A model generated the notes under the pieces. That model did not search any database and had not been told where the DNA came from. It was given only the letters and a program-made list of their open reading frames with translations. From Eustoma russellianum (Eukaryota; Streptophyta; Magnoliopsida; Gentianales; Gentianaceae): a stretch of 64,000 bases of DNA. Made by a program: the position numbers and the translations under genes. Numbering within the stretch: the stretch's first letter is position 1; each line of letters starts with the position of its first letter. Location of the stretch: NCBI GenBank assembly GCA_036186865.1, contig AP025067.1, forward strand, positions 18,402,873-18,466,872. The letters run 5' to 3'. Positions 44,041 through 57,298 of the stretch are shown here, one piece after another.

Positions 44041-45155
44041 ACAAGGAAGCAGAAATCAGAGGTCCCGGGGGTGTGACCCTGGGTAGAACCATCCGATGCT
44101 CAAGTCAATTTGGGCCATTCTCACTGAGAATATGATTTTGTATGAAGAGTTTATGAAAATCTCACAGTTCTTGACTGAGGAGAAATTTTGTTGTGTTTTG
44201 CTCTGGATGAGGTGAAGAAATGTTTCGATCCCTTTCTTCGGTACTCTTTAGCTTGCTTTTGTTAGTTTCCCCTTGTCCTCTGCTTCTCACAGCTGATGAG
44301 ACGTTTGCTTGGGGCAGGAAACCTAAGACGCCGTAGGTCTACTGATATGACTGGTAGGTCTACGGATGTGACTAGTAGGTCGGTTGATGTGACAGACGTG
44401 CAAGAACAATCTGATACGTATTTATTCTTTACACTGCACCTTGGCCGGTTGGTCCCACAGTTGTGCCCAACTCCCTAGCCGAAGTGCAATAGTAGGTCTG
44501 ACTGAAATGATGTGGAATGGAGGCCGAAGCCGAGGTGAATGCCAAGGCTTGATGCTGAGGTGAATGCCGAGGAACATATCCTTTGATAAAAAGTGGATGC
44601 TTTATGGAACAGTATCTTGCCGAGCTAAAATGATACATGGCCGAGCAGAGGTGTACTTTTGTCGAACTACAGAAGTTGAGCCCTTCGCACATTATTACGC
44701 TGTTGACTGTTGTTGACCAATAAATAATTATTCTTGGTTTATCATTTGCCCCCAGATTTTGTGTGGCCGAGCTGAATTGAGAGGGCGAACAAATCATTCC
44801 TGATGAGGCGATGACGCGTTAATCATTAATTAGGCAGCTGTCATCATAACTGCGGTGTTATCTTCTTTTAATGTCAACGCTCGTTCCCAAGCTCTTCATA
44901 ATTGCTATTCTGTCGATTGCGATATCCCAAAAGGGGGGAAAATAGAGAACAGTCACCTCTTTAAAATTTTCAACTGAAAAGTTGCAACTTTTCATTTTCC
45001 TTCCTTTAAATAGAGGTACCTGCCCTCATTTTCTTCTTCCTCCTCTACTCTGCCCGCGCTGTTCTGCTTCTCTTCTTCGCTCTCAGCTTTCAACCTAATT
45101 CCGGTGTCCTGTCAGCTCTGCCTTCCAAATCTTTGTAAGCTTTTCTTCCTTATCC
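44041..45155. other. 1.1 kb upstream of the split open frame
   Basis: 44041-44300 holds nothing I recognise. 44333-44395 is a 3 x 21-bp repeat. 44400-44900 is rich in GCCGAG/CTCGGC words. 44995-45155 looks like a promoter and leader: TTTAAATAGAGG at about 45004, then a pyrimidine-rich leader (CTTCTTCCTCC) running to the ATG at 45156. Confidence 0.45.
44333..44395 (+). repeat. three 21-bp tandem units
   Basis: Units begin GTAGGTCTACTGATATGACTG and vary (GTAGGTCTACGGATGTGACTA, then GTAGGTCGGTTGATGTGACAG; each is a single 21-bp period). The surrounding frame would read RSTDMTG / RSTDVTS / RSVDVTD, but I see no gene around it. Confidence 0.8.
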
Positions 45156-45616
45156 ATGGCTTTCGTTATTCCCTCTTCTTCTGATTCCCAAAATAGATCA
45201 GCTTATTCTTACCCCATTGATCCGGAGGGGGACCAGGAGGTTCAATCTCGCCATGAAAGGTCAGATTCTAGTGAGGACAACCGCCCTCTGAGGAGGTTGC
45301 GCCGCACTGGTGAACCTTCTTCGGTTGCCCCAGATTCCATGGTGCCCTCAATGTCCATTGACAGAGGTGCACAATCTCCCATGGTGCAGAGCTCAGTGAG
45401 CACCTTGAAAGCCACTGAGCTCTCCCAATTATGTCAGTATTACAATGTCGATAGGAGCACATTTACCCACATTCTTCCTCTACCACATCAGAGTGCGTAT
45501 GACCCTCCCGTAGGGTATGAAGCAATTTATGAGGAATATTTTAAATCTGGTTTTAGTCTTCCCATTCCAGCACCCTTATTCCATATCCTGGATTTTTACA
45601 AACTTAGGCTTCCCCA
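45156..45616 (+). pseudogene. plant 'putative gypsy-type transposase'-like protein, N-terminal exon-like piece, split by copia
   Basis: The ATG at 45156 sits in TCCATGGC after a pyrimidine-rich leader. The first 85 residues are low-complexity and acidic/serine-rich (SSSDSQNRS, HERSDSSEDN). A folded part then starts: ATELSQLCQYYNV, ILPLPHQSAYDPPVGYEAIYEEYF, GFSLPIPAPLFHILDFYKLRLP. This pattern resembles the domain found in many plant transposon-derived proteins annotated as putative gypsy-type transposase. The frame is open to the copia insertion at 45617 and resumes at 57299. The function of the family is not established. It may belong to a larger transposon rather than a host gene. Confidence 0.6.
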
Positions 45617-48600
45617 TGTAGAAATAAGAGGGTTTGAGTGATTTTAAAATAAGAAATTTGAATGCATATATATATACATATATATAAACGTGCATAAGTG
45701 TACATGTATGCATGATAACTTGCCATTACTTGCCTTATTTATCTTATATATTATGTTGCCGTACTAACGAGCCATGAAGCATTAAAGCTTACATCATATG
45801 GCAAACATTTGTTGTGTTTATGCTATTTTCAGGTGCCACCATTAATGAACTAAATTAGTTCATTAAGTGAAGTACTTAGTTTGATAAACTAAGTAGTTCA
45901 TTAAAGGAAGATTCATTTGAAAAAGGCACAAAGGCAACAAGACTAAGGAAGGAAAGTTTTCTCCTCCTCTCCTCATTCATATATACACACGCCTATACAT
46001 ATATTAATATATATATATTCAGATTTTTTGAAAAAGGCACATACACATGTATTCCAACGTACTACCGACACGTTATATATTTTACGTACGTACGTTAACG
46101 TCACACCACTATATTTAACTCATATTTATGAGTATATTCAGGTCTTATATCATATGATATAAGATATGGTGATGACAAATTAAATACGACACGATAAAAG
46201 GTTCTAAACCAAAAATTGTCGTATCGGGCGAATACCGAAACTTCGCCAACGTGTCACGTACTTGCCATAAATAAATGGCCAGCCCCTATACATCAAAATT
46301 TGATTTAAATTTCGTGCACACCACTGAATAATCAGCCAAAAATACTTTCCATGTTGGCACACACAAATTACTCCACATTAAGGCCAAAATGTGAAGATTC
46401 CAAGTTTAATTTTGTCACATGCTAATGGTACCACTTTAGATCAGCCAAGTGCTGAGATTTCAAGTATATATTATATATATTATGTATAACATAATATATA
46501 TAACATGTGCAAAAGTTGGAATTTAAATTAGAGAAAAATCGGGTAATCGATAAATATCGAAAATTCGGTTTTCTACGCACATAACATGGAACGTTTTTCT
46601 TGAACATCATGTGACACGTATCTAGACACTTTTTACATATGATATACATCTTAAAGTGTTCTAGAAAATTAAATTAAGGGCTGATTGGAATATAACATGT
46701 GTGTATTATTAAATGTGCACTATTTTACAAAGTTAACAAAAATAAATTTCAGCACATGTATATACATCTTCCAATGCACATACAGCTGAGATGGAGCACA
46801 TGTGGAGCCTTGTTGGCATATTGATTGGTCAAGGATCAATCATACAATGTTGATGAATCAAAGAGAGAAGCTACAAAAGGTAAGTATTCAACATATATCT
46901 CTCTTATGTCACATGTTGAAAATTTCAGCATACTAACATTATCATGGCCGAATTTTACATGTTTAATGTGACATATCTTATCATCTTTTATTAGGTGACA
47001 AATTGGAAGAAGATATGGAAATGTTTTGAATGTAATTTAAATAAATAAAAGGAGATATTCTACATATCACATGCTGAAAATTTTTCAGCATGTGTACAAA
47101 GGGGGATGGACGAATTCTAAGTCTACTTTGTGTCAAAATTCATTTCTCAATTGTTAGCAAGACTTACCATGTATTGTTGATTCATTTTTATGGTGAAAAA
47201 TCAAAGAATAATGGGTATTATTTTGAAGGAAATGGAAGGTTGCACATGCTGAAAAATTCAGCATGGCAAGGAGGGTCTTGGCCGATTTTTAGGCATGAAA
47301 GGGGAAGAATTTTTGGTCTTACAATTTATGATGAAATATTTGATTTATGGTATGAATTTATGGTTGATTTTTTGGCACATTTTAAGTGATTATTTCAGAT
47401 TATTTCCATGTCATCTTGATGACAACATTGAGCCAATAAAGAAGTGCCAAGTAAGCGAAGACTAAATGATGATCCAATAGAATGATGTCAAGTAAGCAAG
47501 GCATTGTCACCATGATGTCTTACACTCTCTCAAGCACTTAAAAGGAAATTTTCAAGAGGGGGAGAAAGGCATAGGGGACGGCTGCAAAGTCTATAAGGAA
47601 GGAAGAGGAGAGCAAACAAAAACAAGAACAAGAATTGCATTCTAAAGTGATCAAATTGCCAAGCTCTTCTTCTCCTACATTTTCTTTCTTTCTCTTTTCT
47701 TGAAAAAAAAGCCTATTGTTCTTTACATCTTTCAATCTTGAATAGGCTTCATATAAACCACCATTCATTCATCATTGTAAAAGATTGATCAAGGTGTGAT
47801 CAATCTTCATTCTAGCAAGGTGGTGGTGTTCGTGCAAATTGTACTAGCAATACAAGGTTTGTAAAGGGTTGGAGTTAAGGTGTAACTCTATCAACCCAGC
47901 GGTAAGGTGTACTGCGTGTGTGTGATTATTGTGAACCAAGGAAGGTGTTCCTTGAAGACTAGAGTAGGTTGTTTATAACCGAACCAGTATAAAATTCTCG
48001 GTGCAATTTAGTTTCAGCATTTACTTTTCAGTTTCTGCATTGTTTATACGTTTTGTTTACATTCGTAAAAATAGTAAACGAATTTCAAAAATTACAAAAA
48101 TTTCCAGAAACATACCTACACGTTCTAGGGTTAATTTGGCATAAGTTTTAACCCTTTTGGACAAGTATAAGTCAATCAAACATCAAAAGTTCTGAGACTA
48201 GTGCAGTCTGATTCTCAGACTTGCAAAGGTTGAGACTTTGATTGTATTTGACCTACTTCCCAAAAGAATTTTCCAAAACTGTTTCAATCCATTAAAATAT
48301 AGTATATAAAGAGTTAGTGGTCAAATTTTCAGATCATTTGGACGTTCACACAAATAGGAATTTATTTTTCAAAACCATCTACCGTTTCTGGCAGATTTGT
48401 ACAATCTGAGTGCCAACGGTTTTTGTAGGGGTTAAAGGTTGAATTTTAATTTGAAATTTTTAGGGGACCCTCATAACATCTGAGGCTAAGTTATCTCAAA
48501 ATTTCATAATTTTTGGAGACCTCTAACCTAGTTTTAAAAACGTTTTAAAACTGGTCCTGAAAACAGAATCTGTTTTCAGAACTTGAATTGGTTAGGTTTA

Positions 48601-48675
48601 AAGAAATTTTAAAAACCATATTTTCCGCACCATCTATTCAACCCCCCCTTTTAGTGGTGCCTTGCAGATCCTACA
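45617..48675 (+). repeat. 5' LTR of complete copia element
   Basis: It starts TGTAGAAATAAGAGG and ends GATCCTACA, 3059 bp. Hairpins at 47068-47094 (13-bp perfect arms) and 47245-47265, a 22-bp palindrome at 46143-46164, and a possible TATA (TATAAGG) at 47592 match those in the left copia LTR. Confidence 0.95.
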
Positions 48676-48677
48676 AG

Positions 48678-48689
48678 TGGTATCAGAGC
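48678..48689 (+). promoter_or_regulatory. primer binding site of complete copia element
   Basis: TGGTATCAGAGC, 2 bp after the 5' LTR, is the initiator Met-tRNA site. Confidence 0.92.
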
Positions 48690-48729
48690 GCAAGAATACT
48701 CACTACAAGGAATCCAACGATTCAGTGAG

Positions 48730-50640
48730 ATGGCATCCACAAATCTCAAAACCGAGCAAGAAGGTATGTCGAGCCAAAGGCGTCCACTTTTTGACGGTGA
48801 GTCGTTTATTCAGTGGAAACTTAGGATGAAGCTTTTTCTTATGGCTATAGATATAGACCTTTGGTCAATCATTGAAGATGGTCCTTATGTCCCATCTAAT
48901 GTATCCACTGTAGACGGAGTTACTTTAGAAGTTATTAAAACTAGACAAGAATATACGAGTGATGATAAAAAGAAACTTAGTATGAATGCTAAGGCTATGC
49001 AATTGCTTTTAAACGGATTAAGTAAAAGTGAGTCTAGTTATGTGTCAAACTGTTTGAGTGCACAAGAAATGTGGAGGATACTAGAAATGAAACACGAAGG
49101 CACGAGTCAAGTAAAAGAGTCAAAAATTAATATGCTTATGTCCACTCTCGAGTCCTTTAAATTGTTGCCTAATGAGTCTATTGTAGATATGGATCTTCGT
49201 TTGACTAACATCTACAACTCTCTTGAGTCTCTTGGTAAGGCTTTTACTACGCAGGAAAAGGTATAGAAAGTCCTACGAAGCCTTCCTTCTGAATGGGATC
49301 CTAAAGTGACTGCGATAGAGGAAAGCAAGGAGACTAAATCAATAAAGATGGAAGAACTAATTGGCTCACTCAAAGTCTATGAAAACAAACTTACTATTCG
49401 GAAATCGGAATCATCTAAACAAGGTAAAACCATTGCTTTTAAATCAAATGAATACGTCTCCCCTCCCTCCGATCACGTAGATAATAGTGATTCCGAATCG
49501 GATAATGATGACTTAATCCTATTGGCTAAAGGACTAAGAAGATTCATGAGAAAGTCATTTAGAAATAAAAACAAGGGCACTACATCTAAGAGAAATAAAA
49601 ACAAGTCAAATGATAAAGACATTAAATGTTATGAATGCGGCAAACTCGGACACTTATCGTATGACTGCCCAAACAAAGAAAAGCAAACTAATAAGTACCC
49701 TGACAAGGAGCGGAACAATAATAGACTCGTCTCAAATCCTAAACAAAGGAAACGTGCACTAAAGGCCTCCACCTGGAGTGACTCATCAGATTCTGAAACT
49801 GAGACCGAAGAGGAGACCGCTCAAGTTTGCTTTGCGTCAAATGCATCTAATGAGGTATCATCTGATTCTGACTCTGAACCTTCTTATGATGATCTTTTTA
49901 GTCAATATCTTGAATTGCATAAATTTACTAAGACTCTCGCTAAAGAAAAGAAACGTTTAATTGAAGACAAGAAACTGTTAGAATCTTCTAACGAGAATCT
50001 TGTCGCTCAATTAAGCGATTCAAAGAAAGAGTCTTCATGTGTCATCACTGCATTAAAAACCGAGATTTCATCATTAACTACTCAAAATAATGAAATGAAA
50101 TCCGAGATTTCAAATTTGAAATCAAGGAATACAGATTTAGAGAAAATGATGAAACAATTTGATACAGGGTCAAACATGCTGCATCGCATCATATTATCAC
50201 AAAAGCATGACAGTGACAAAACTGGATTGGGATACGTTGATACTAACGAAGTATCAACCAAACCAACCAAGTTTGTTGTGTCTAAGAAAGTAGACACTCC
50301 TAAGCCGCAAGTGGCGTCTAAGATGACGCAAAAAGTGCCCCCTGCCACACGCCCCACTCCATCATATCATGTGAAATATAACGTTGTACCATACAGATAT
50401 GAAAAGAGAAGAACAATGCATACACGAAATACATATCATCCACGCAATATGCACACACACACAAGGACATATCAAAAGCGTCCTTCATTCAATGAGTATA
50501 GAGGAGTCCTTGGGCAAAGACCCAAAGTACATGCACCACATGGATATTATATCGCACCTTCATCTACATTCTTGCCATTTGATAGACCGAGAAGGATCAC
50601 CCAAGTATGGGTACCGAAAGGTACCTTTACCAAAAGGTGA
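48730..50640 (+). pseudogene. copia gag (SIRE type) with one internal stop
   Basis: ATG 48730 starts MASTNLKTEQEG; the capsid part has RRPLFDGESFIQWKLRMKL, LWSIIEDGP, NAKAMQLLLNGLSKSE and EMWRILEMKHEGT. A TAG at 49264-49266 interrupts 'EKV-KVLRSLPSEWDP', where glutamine is likely. Beyond it the frame goes on to the zinc knuckle CYECGKLGHLSYDC (49627-49668, all four ligands present). An acidic serine-rich region and a long probable coiled coil (LAKEKKRLIEDKKLLESS, NLKSRNTDLEKMMKQF) follow. The basic C-terminus ends QVWVPKGTFTKR. The TGA at 50638-50640 probably also replaces a sense codon, because related gag sequence (GPKIKRVPK) goes on beyond it. Confidence 0.92.
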
Positions 50641-53600
50641 TTAACTAACTCGAAAGGACCCAAAATTAAAAGGGTACCTAAATCACCTTTTCACATTGCA
50701 GGGAGACCACTCATCGAAAGACACATCAATAAAGTGGTTCCTTGACAGTGGTTGCTCGAGGCACATGACGGGTGACCCGAGCCTGTTCTCCAAATTAAAG
50801 AAGGTCACAAAAGGCGGATCCGTGACCTTTGGAGACAACAATGAAGGCAAGATCATTGGAAAAGGTACGATTGGCAATCCGAATACACTTCAAATCTCCA
50901 ACGTATTTTTGGTAAGCAACTTATCCTACAATCTTCTTAGTATTTCTCAATTTGTTGACAATGGTTTCAATGTGTGCTTTACTCATCCTTATTGCAACAT
51001 AATAGATAAAAATGGAGAAACCGTTTTAAAAGGAAAACGAGAAGGCAATATTTTTACGCTATCTATGGATGATGTAGTAGACGCTAAAGTTAAGCGTTTT
51101 ATGACAAATGAACCCAATGTGAATTTATGGCATAGACGTTTAGGACACATTGGCATTTCCACACTAGAAAAACTACAACGAAAGAACCTAGTACGGGGAT
51201 TGCCTACGCTTGATTTAGACAACTTTCAGTTGTGTGAATCTTGCATAAAAGGCAAACAAACACGTGAGTCACTTAAGCCGAAAAATGAAATAAGCACGAC
51301 TAGAATACTAGAACTATTGCATATCGATTTGTTTGGTCCTAGTCGCACTACAAGCCTTGGTGGGCGTCACTATGCATGCGTGATTGTTGATGACTTTTCT
51401 CGTTATACTTGGACTTTATTTCTTGCACATAAGGATGATAGCGCCGTAGAGATTGCTAAATTAATTAAACAACTTGAAAATCAATACGGTGTAAATGTGA
51501 AAAGAATAAGAAGCGATAGAGGCGGTGAGTTTAAAAATAAAGAGATGATTTCGTTTTGCGAAGAAAAAGGAATTAAACATGAGTTTTCGCCACCTAGAAC
51601 TCCACAATTAAATGGAGTAGTAGAAAGAAAGAATCGCACATTACAAGAAATCGCTAGAAACCATGCTTTGCGAAAATAAATTGCCTAGATTTCTGTGGGC
51701 GGAAGCCGTAAATTGTGCATGCTATATTGTAAATCGCCTATCTATAAGAAAGAAAATAAACAAGACGCCTTACGAAATCTTGAATGATCGCATGCCTAAG
51801 ATTGACTATTTTCGTGTGTTTGGATGTAGATGCTTTGTCTTGAATACAAAAGATAATTTAGATAAATTTGAATCCAAATCAATTGAGTGCATTTTTGTTG
51901 GATATTCTATAAACTCAAAGGCATATAGATGTTATGATTCTCTCACTAGACAAATCGTAGAATCTATTCATGTTAAATTCAATGAATTTGGTGAGATTGA
52001 TAAAGATAAGGAATATGATGATGATTTTGAATTGAAACCCGTTTTGAATGAAGATAATGATTCTTTTGATATGCATGAGATGAATGAGACACTAGAAATG
52101 CATGATCATATAGAAATACATGATAACTTAGAAAATAATCAACCAAGATGGCATAGAGATCACCCACATGATCTCATCATAGGCGACATCACTCACGGTG
52201 TGCGACCACGTAGAAGAATCACTTCGGATGAAATAAATGAATTTCATGCTATGATTTCTGAAATTGAGCCCAAAAATATGCATGATGCTTTGAGTGATTC
52301 ATCTTGGATTGATGCTATGCATGACGAACTTAATCAATTCGTTAGAAATGATGTATGGGATTTAGTGCCATGACCACAAGATAAGACTATAATAGGCACA
52401 AAGTGGGTATTTAGGAATAAAATGAATAAAGAAGGAAAGGTCGTTAGAAATAAAGCAAGACTCGTAGCTCAAGGATATAATCAAGAAGAAGGAATAGACT
52501 ACGATAAAACATTTGCACCCGTAGCACGTTTAGAAGCTATATGACTCTTACTTGCTATTGCTTGCATGAAAGATTTTAAATTGTATCAAATGGACGTCAA
52601 AAGTGCGTTTCTAAACGGATTCATACAAGAAGAAGTATACGTGAAGCAACCACCCCGGTTTTGAAGATTTGAAACATCCAGATCACGTGTACAAACTAAA
52701 GAAGGCACTGTATGGCCTAAAGCAAGCGCCAAGAGCATGGTATGATCGTTTTGCTACTTTCCTTTTAGAAAATAATTTTAAACGCGGTACTATAGATAGT
52801 ACACTATTTTTTAAACAAGAAAAATCAGATTTACTTATAATTCAAATCTACATAGATGACATTATTTTCGGATCTACCTCACATAGACTCGTTAAAGATT
52901 TTGAAAATTGTATGAAAGCTGAATTTGAAATGTCTATGGTTGGTGAACTCAATTATTTTCTTGGCTTGCAGATTAAGCAAACGAGTAAAGGAATTCATAT
53001 AAGCCAAGCTAAGTATGTAAATGACATGATCAAAAAGTTCAATTTTGAAAATTTGAAACCCTCCCCCACGCCTATGAGTGTCACTACTAAATTAGACAAA
53101 GACGAACATGGTAAAGACGTTGATAATGGATTATATCGATCTATGATAGGTTCTTTACTATATTTAACTGCTAGTAGGCCTGACATCATGTTTAGCGTAT
53201 GCATGTGTGCTCGTTTTCAAAGTCAACCTAAGGTATCACACTTAAATGCGGTAAAAAGAATATTTCGTTATATTAAGCACACGCCCACCTTAGGTATTTG
53301 GTATGATAAGGATTCTACATTTGACTTACATGCTTACACTGATGCAGATTATGGTGGCTGCAAAATAGATAGAAAAAGCACGAGCGGAACTTGTCAATTT
53401 ATAGGAAATTCCCTTATTTCATGGTTTTCCAAAAAGCAAGCAAGTGTTGCTTTGTCCACTACTGAGGCTGAGTATATGGCTCTTAGCCTCTGTTGCACAC
53501 AGTTGTTGTGGATAAAACAACAACTTTCGGACTTTGGAATTACCGTAAATAAAACTCCTATCTATTGTGATAGTATGAGTGCAATAAATTTGTCTAAGAA

Positions 53601-53799
53601 CCCCGTGTTACACTCTAAGGCTAAGCATATAGAAGTTCGCTATCACTTTCTTCGTGATCACGTTAACAATGGTAATATTGTCATAGATCACGTACGCACT
53701 GAATCACAAGTAGCGGATATATTTACAAAGGCCTTAAATCAAGCCACATATGAATCTCTTCGTTCTAAATTAGGCATGATTCCCGTTGATGTGATTTGA
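50641..53799 (+). pseudogene. copia pol: protease, integrase, RT, RNase H, broken in several places
   Basis: Protease: WFLDSGCSRHMTG (DSG near 50744). Integrase: WHRRLGHIG ... CESCIKGKQ zinc region, then the D, D, E core in LLHIDLFGPS, RSDRGGEFKN and NGVVERKNRT. An extra A near 51658 shifts the frame before LPRFLWAEAV. RT: TIIGTKWVFRNK, KARLVAQGYNQ, MDVKSAFLNGF, an extra C near 52655, YGLKQAPRAWYDRF and the catalytic box YIDD at 52849-52860 (YVDD in its sister). RNase H is open to the TGA at 53797-53799 (DADYGGC, STTEAEYMAL, ADIFTKAL). Premature TGA codons lie at about 52371 and 52543, and one extra base separates gag and pol near 50680. Confidence 0.93.
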
Positions 53800-54234
53800 T
53801 GTGATATTATTTGCTTTACTTTCCTTTTTGACAGGAATCTTTTGATTAACTTTCCAAAATAAAGGGGGAGAGAGAAGCATGAATTAAGGGGGGGAGAGAG
53901 ACACTGATTGATCTAATTGATTGCACAAATCAAGGGGGAGCCGGATTTGAAATTCGAAATTCAAATTTCAAATCTATGCATAGTTCAAGGGGGAGAGATA
54001 GCACTTAAATCATGTACACGAGTTATTTTGAAAATCATCAAAAGGGGGAGATTGGAGAAGCATGAATTAAGGGGGAGAGAGACACTGATTGATCTTAATT
54101 GATTGCACAAATCAAGGGGGAGCCGGATTTGAAATTCGAAATTCAAATTTCAAATCTGTGCATAGTTCAAGGGGGAGAGATAGCACTTAAATCATGTACA
54201 CGAGTTATTTTGAAAATCATCAAAAGGGGGAGAT
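53800..54234 (+). other. copia 3' spacer with 183-bp tandem duplication and two polypurine tracts
   Basis: The block 53873-54055 is repeated at 54056-54234. Each copy ends in CAAAAGGGGGAGATTG; only the second abuts the LTR. The left copia element has this block once (about 1205-1401). Confidence 0.88.
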
Positions 54235-57200
54235 TGTAGAAATAAGAGGGTTTGAGTGATTTTAAAATAAGAAATTTGAATGCATATATATATACATATA
54301 TATAAACGTGCATAAGTGTACATGTATGCATGATAACTTGCCATTACTTGCCTTATTTATCTTATATATTATGTTGCCGTACTAACGAGCCATGAAGCAT
54401 TAAAGCTTACATCATATGGCAAACATTTGTTGTGTTTATGCTATTTTCAGGTGCCACCATTAATGAACTAAATTAGTTCATTAAGTGAAGTACTTAGTTT
54501 GATAAACTAAGTAGTTCATTAAAGGAAGATTCATTTGAAAAAGGCACAAAGGCAACAAGGCTAAGGAAGGAAAGTTTTCTCCTCCTCTCCTCATTCATAT
54601 ATACACACGCCTATACATATATTAATATATATATTTTCAGATTTTTTGAAAAAGGCACATACACATGTATTCCAACGTACTACCGACACGTTATACATTT
54701 TACGTACGTACGTTAACGTCACACCACTATATTTAACTCATATTTATGAGTATATTCAGGTCTTATATCATATGATATAAGATATGGTGATGACAAATTA
54801 AATACGACACGATAAAAGGTTCTAAACCGAAAATTGTCGTATCGGGCGAATACCGAAACTTCGCCAACGTGTCACGTACTTGCCATAAATAAATGGCCAG
54901 CCCCTATACATCAAAATTTGATTTAAATTTCGTGCACACCACTGAATAATCAGCCAAAAATACTTTCCATGTTGGCACACACAAATTACTCCACATTAAG
55001 GCCAAAATGTGAAGATTCCAAGTTTAATTTTGTCACATGCTAATGGTACCACTTTAGATCAGCCAAGTGCTGAGATTTCAAGTATATATTATATATATTA
55101 TGTATAACATAATATATATAACATGTGCAAAAGTTGGAATTTAAATTAGAGAAAAATCGGATAATCGATAAATATCGAAAATTCGGTTTTCTACGCACAT
55201 AACATGGAACGTTTTTCTTGAACATCATGTGACACGTATCTAGACACTTTTTTACATATGATATACATCTTAAAGTGTTCTAGAAAATTAAATTAAGGGC
55301 TGATTGGAATATAACATGTGTGTATTATTAAATGTGCACTATTTTACAAAGTTAACAAAAATAAATTTCAGCACATGTATATACATCTTCCAACGCACAT
55401 ACAGCTGAGATGGAGCACATGTGGAGCCTTGTTGGCATATTGATTGGTCAAGGATCAATCATACAATGTTGATGAATCAAAGAGAGAAGCTACAAAAGGT
55501 AAGTATTCAACATATATCTCTCTTATGTCACATGCTGAAAATTTCAGCATACTAACATTATCATGGCCGAATTTTACATGTTTAATGTGACATATCTTAT
55601 CATCTTTTATTAGGTGACAAATTGGAAGAAGATATGGAAATGTTTTGAATGTAATTTAAATAAATAAAAGGGGATATTCTACATATCACATGTTGAAAAA
55701 TGTTCGGCATGTGTATAGAGGGGGATGGACGAATTCTAAGTCTACTTTGTGTCCAAATTCATTTCTCAATTGTTAGCAAGATTTACCATGTATTGTTGAT
55801 TCATTTTTATGGTGAAAAATCAAAGAATAATGGGTATTATTTTGAAGGAAATGGAAGGTTGCACATGCTGAAAAATTCAGCATGGCAAAGAGGGTCTTGG
55901 CCGATTTTTAGGCATGAAAGGGGAAGAATTTTTGGTCTTACAATTTATGATGAAATATTTGATTTATGGTATGAATTTATGGTTGATGTTTTGGCACATT
56001 TTAAGTGATTATTTCAGATTATTTCCATGTCATCTTGATGACAACATTGAGCCAATAAAGAAGTGCCAAGTAAGCGAAGACTAAATGATGATCCAATAGA
56101 ATGATGCCAAGTAAGCAAGGCATTGTCACCATGATGTCTTACACTCTCTCAAGCACTTAAAAGGAAATTTTCAAGAGGGGGAGAAAGGCATAGGGGACGG
56201 CTGCAAAGTCTATAAGGAAGGAAGAGGAGAGCAAACAAAAACAAGAACAAGAATTGCATTCTAAAGTGATCAAATTGCCAAGCTCTTCTTCTCCTACATT
56301 TTCTTTCTTTCTCTTTTCTTGAAAAAAAAGCCTATTGTTCTTTACATCTTTCAATCTTGAATAGGCTTCATATAAACCACCATTCATTCATCATTGTAAA
56401 AGATTGATCAAGGTGTGATCAATCTTCATTCTAGCAAGGTGGTGGTGTTCGTGCAAATTGTACTAGCAATACAAGGTTTGTAAAGGGTTGGAGTTAAGGT
56501 GTAACTCTATCAACCCAGCGGTAAGGTGTACTGCGTGTGTGTGATTAGTGTGAACCAAGGAAGGTGTTCCTTGAAGACTGGAGTAGGTTGTTTATAACCG
56601 AACTAGTATAAAATTCTCGGTGCAATTTACTTTCAGCATTTACTTTTCAGTTTCTGCACTGTTTATACGTTTTGTTCACGTTCGTAAAAATAGTAAACAA
56701 ATTTCAAAAATTACAAAAATTTCCAGAAACATACCTACACATTCTAAGGTTAATTTGGCACAAGTTTCAACCCTTTTGGACAAGTATAAGTCAATCAAAC
56801 ATCAAAAGTTCTGAGACTAGTGCAGTCTGATTCTCAGACTTGCAAAGGTTGAGACTTTGATTGTATTTGACCTACTTCCCAAAAGAATTTTCCAAAACTG
56901 TTTCAACATATTAAAATATAGTATATAAAGAGTTAGTGGTCAAATTTTCAGATCATTTGGACGTTCACACAAATAGGAATTAATTTTTCAAAACCATCTA
57001 CCGTTTCTGGCAGATTTGTACAATCTGAGTACCAACGGTTTTTGAAGGGGTTAAAGGTTGAATTTTAATTTGAAATTTTTAGGGGACCCTCATAACATCT
57101 GAGGCTAAGTTCTCTCAAAATTTCATAATTTTTGGAGACCTCTAACCCAGTTTTAAAAACGTTTTAAAACTGGTCCTGAAAACAGAATCTGTTTTCAGAA

Positions 57201-57293
57201 CTTGAATTGGTTAGGTTTAAAGAAATTTTAAAAACCATATTTTCCGCACCATCTATTCAACCCCCCTTCTAGTGGTGTCTTGCAGATCCTACA
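54235..57293 (+). repeat. 3' LTR of complete copia element
   Basis: 3059 bp, TGTAGAAATAAGAGG to GATCCTACA, followed by the target copy CCCCA. One palindrome equivalent to 47068-47094 has decayed here (CACATGTTGAAAAATGTTCGGCATG), while that at about 55529-55550 is intact. Confidence 0.95.
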
Positions 57294-57298
57294 CCCCA

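Larger units (their letters stand above)
45617..57293 (+). mobile_element. complete SIRE-type Ty1/copia element (11,677 bp) with target duplication CCCCA
   Basis: Two LTRs of 3059 bp each (45617-48675 and 54235-57293) flank a primer site, gag, pol, a duplicated spacer and a polypurine tract. Perfect 5-bp target copies CCCCA lie at 45612-45616 and 57294-57298. The LTRs differ by roughly one percent by eye. All parts of an element are present, but gag-pol holds stops and frameshifts, so it could move only with proteins from a relative. It split an open frame (45156-45616 / 57299-57488). Confidence 0.96.

Noticed and set aside
50690..50705. CCTTTTCACATTGCAG|G between gag and pol looks like a splice acceptor
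   Set aside because: The minus-strand relative has CATTGTAGG at the same place in one continuous gag-pol frame. The plus element simply has one extra base, so a frameshift explains it; an intron would also be too short.
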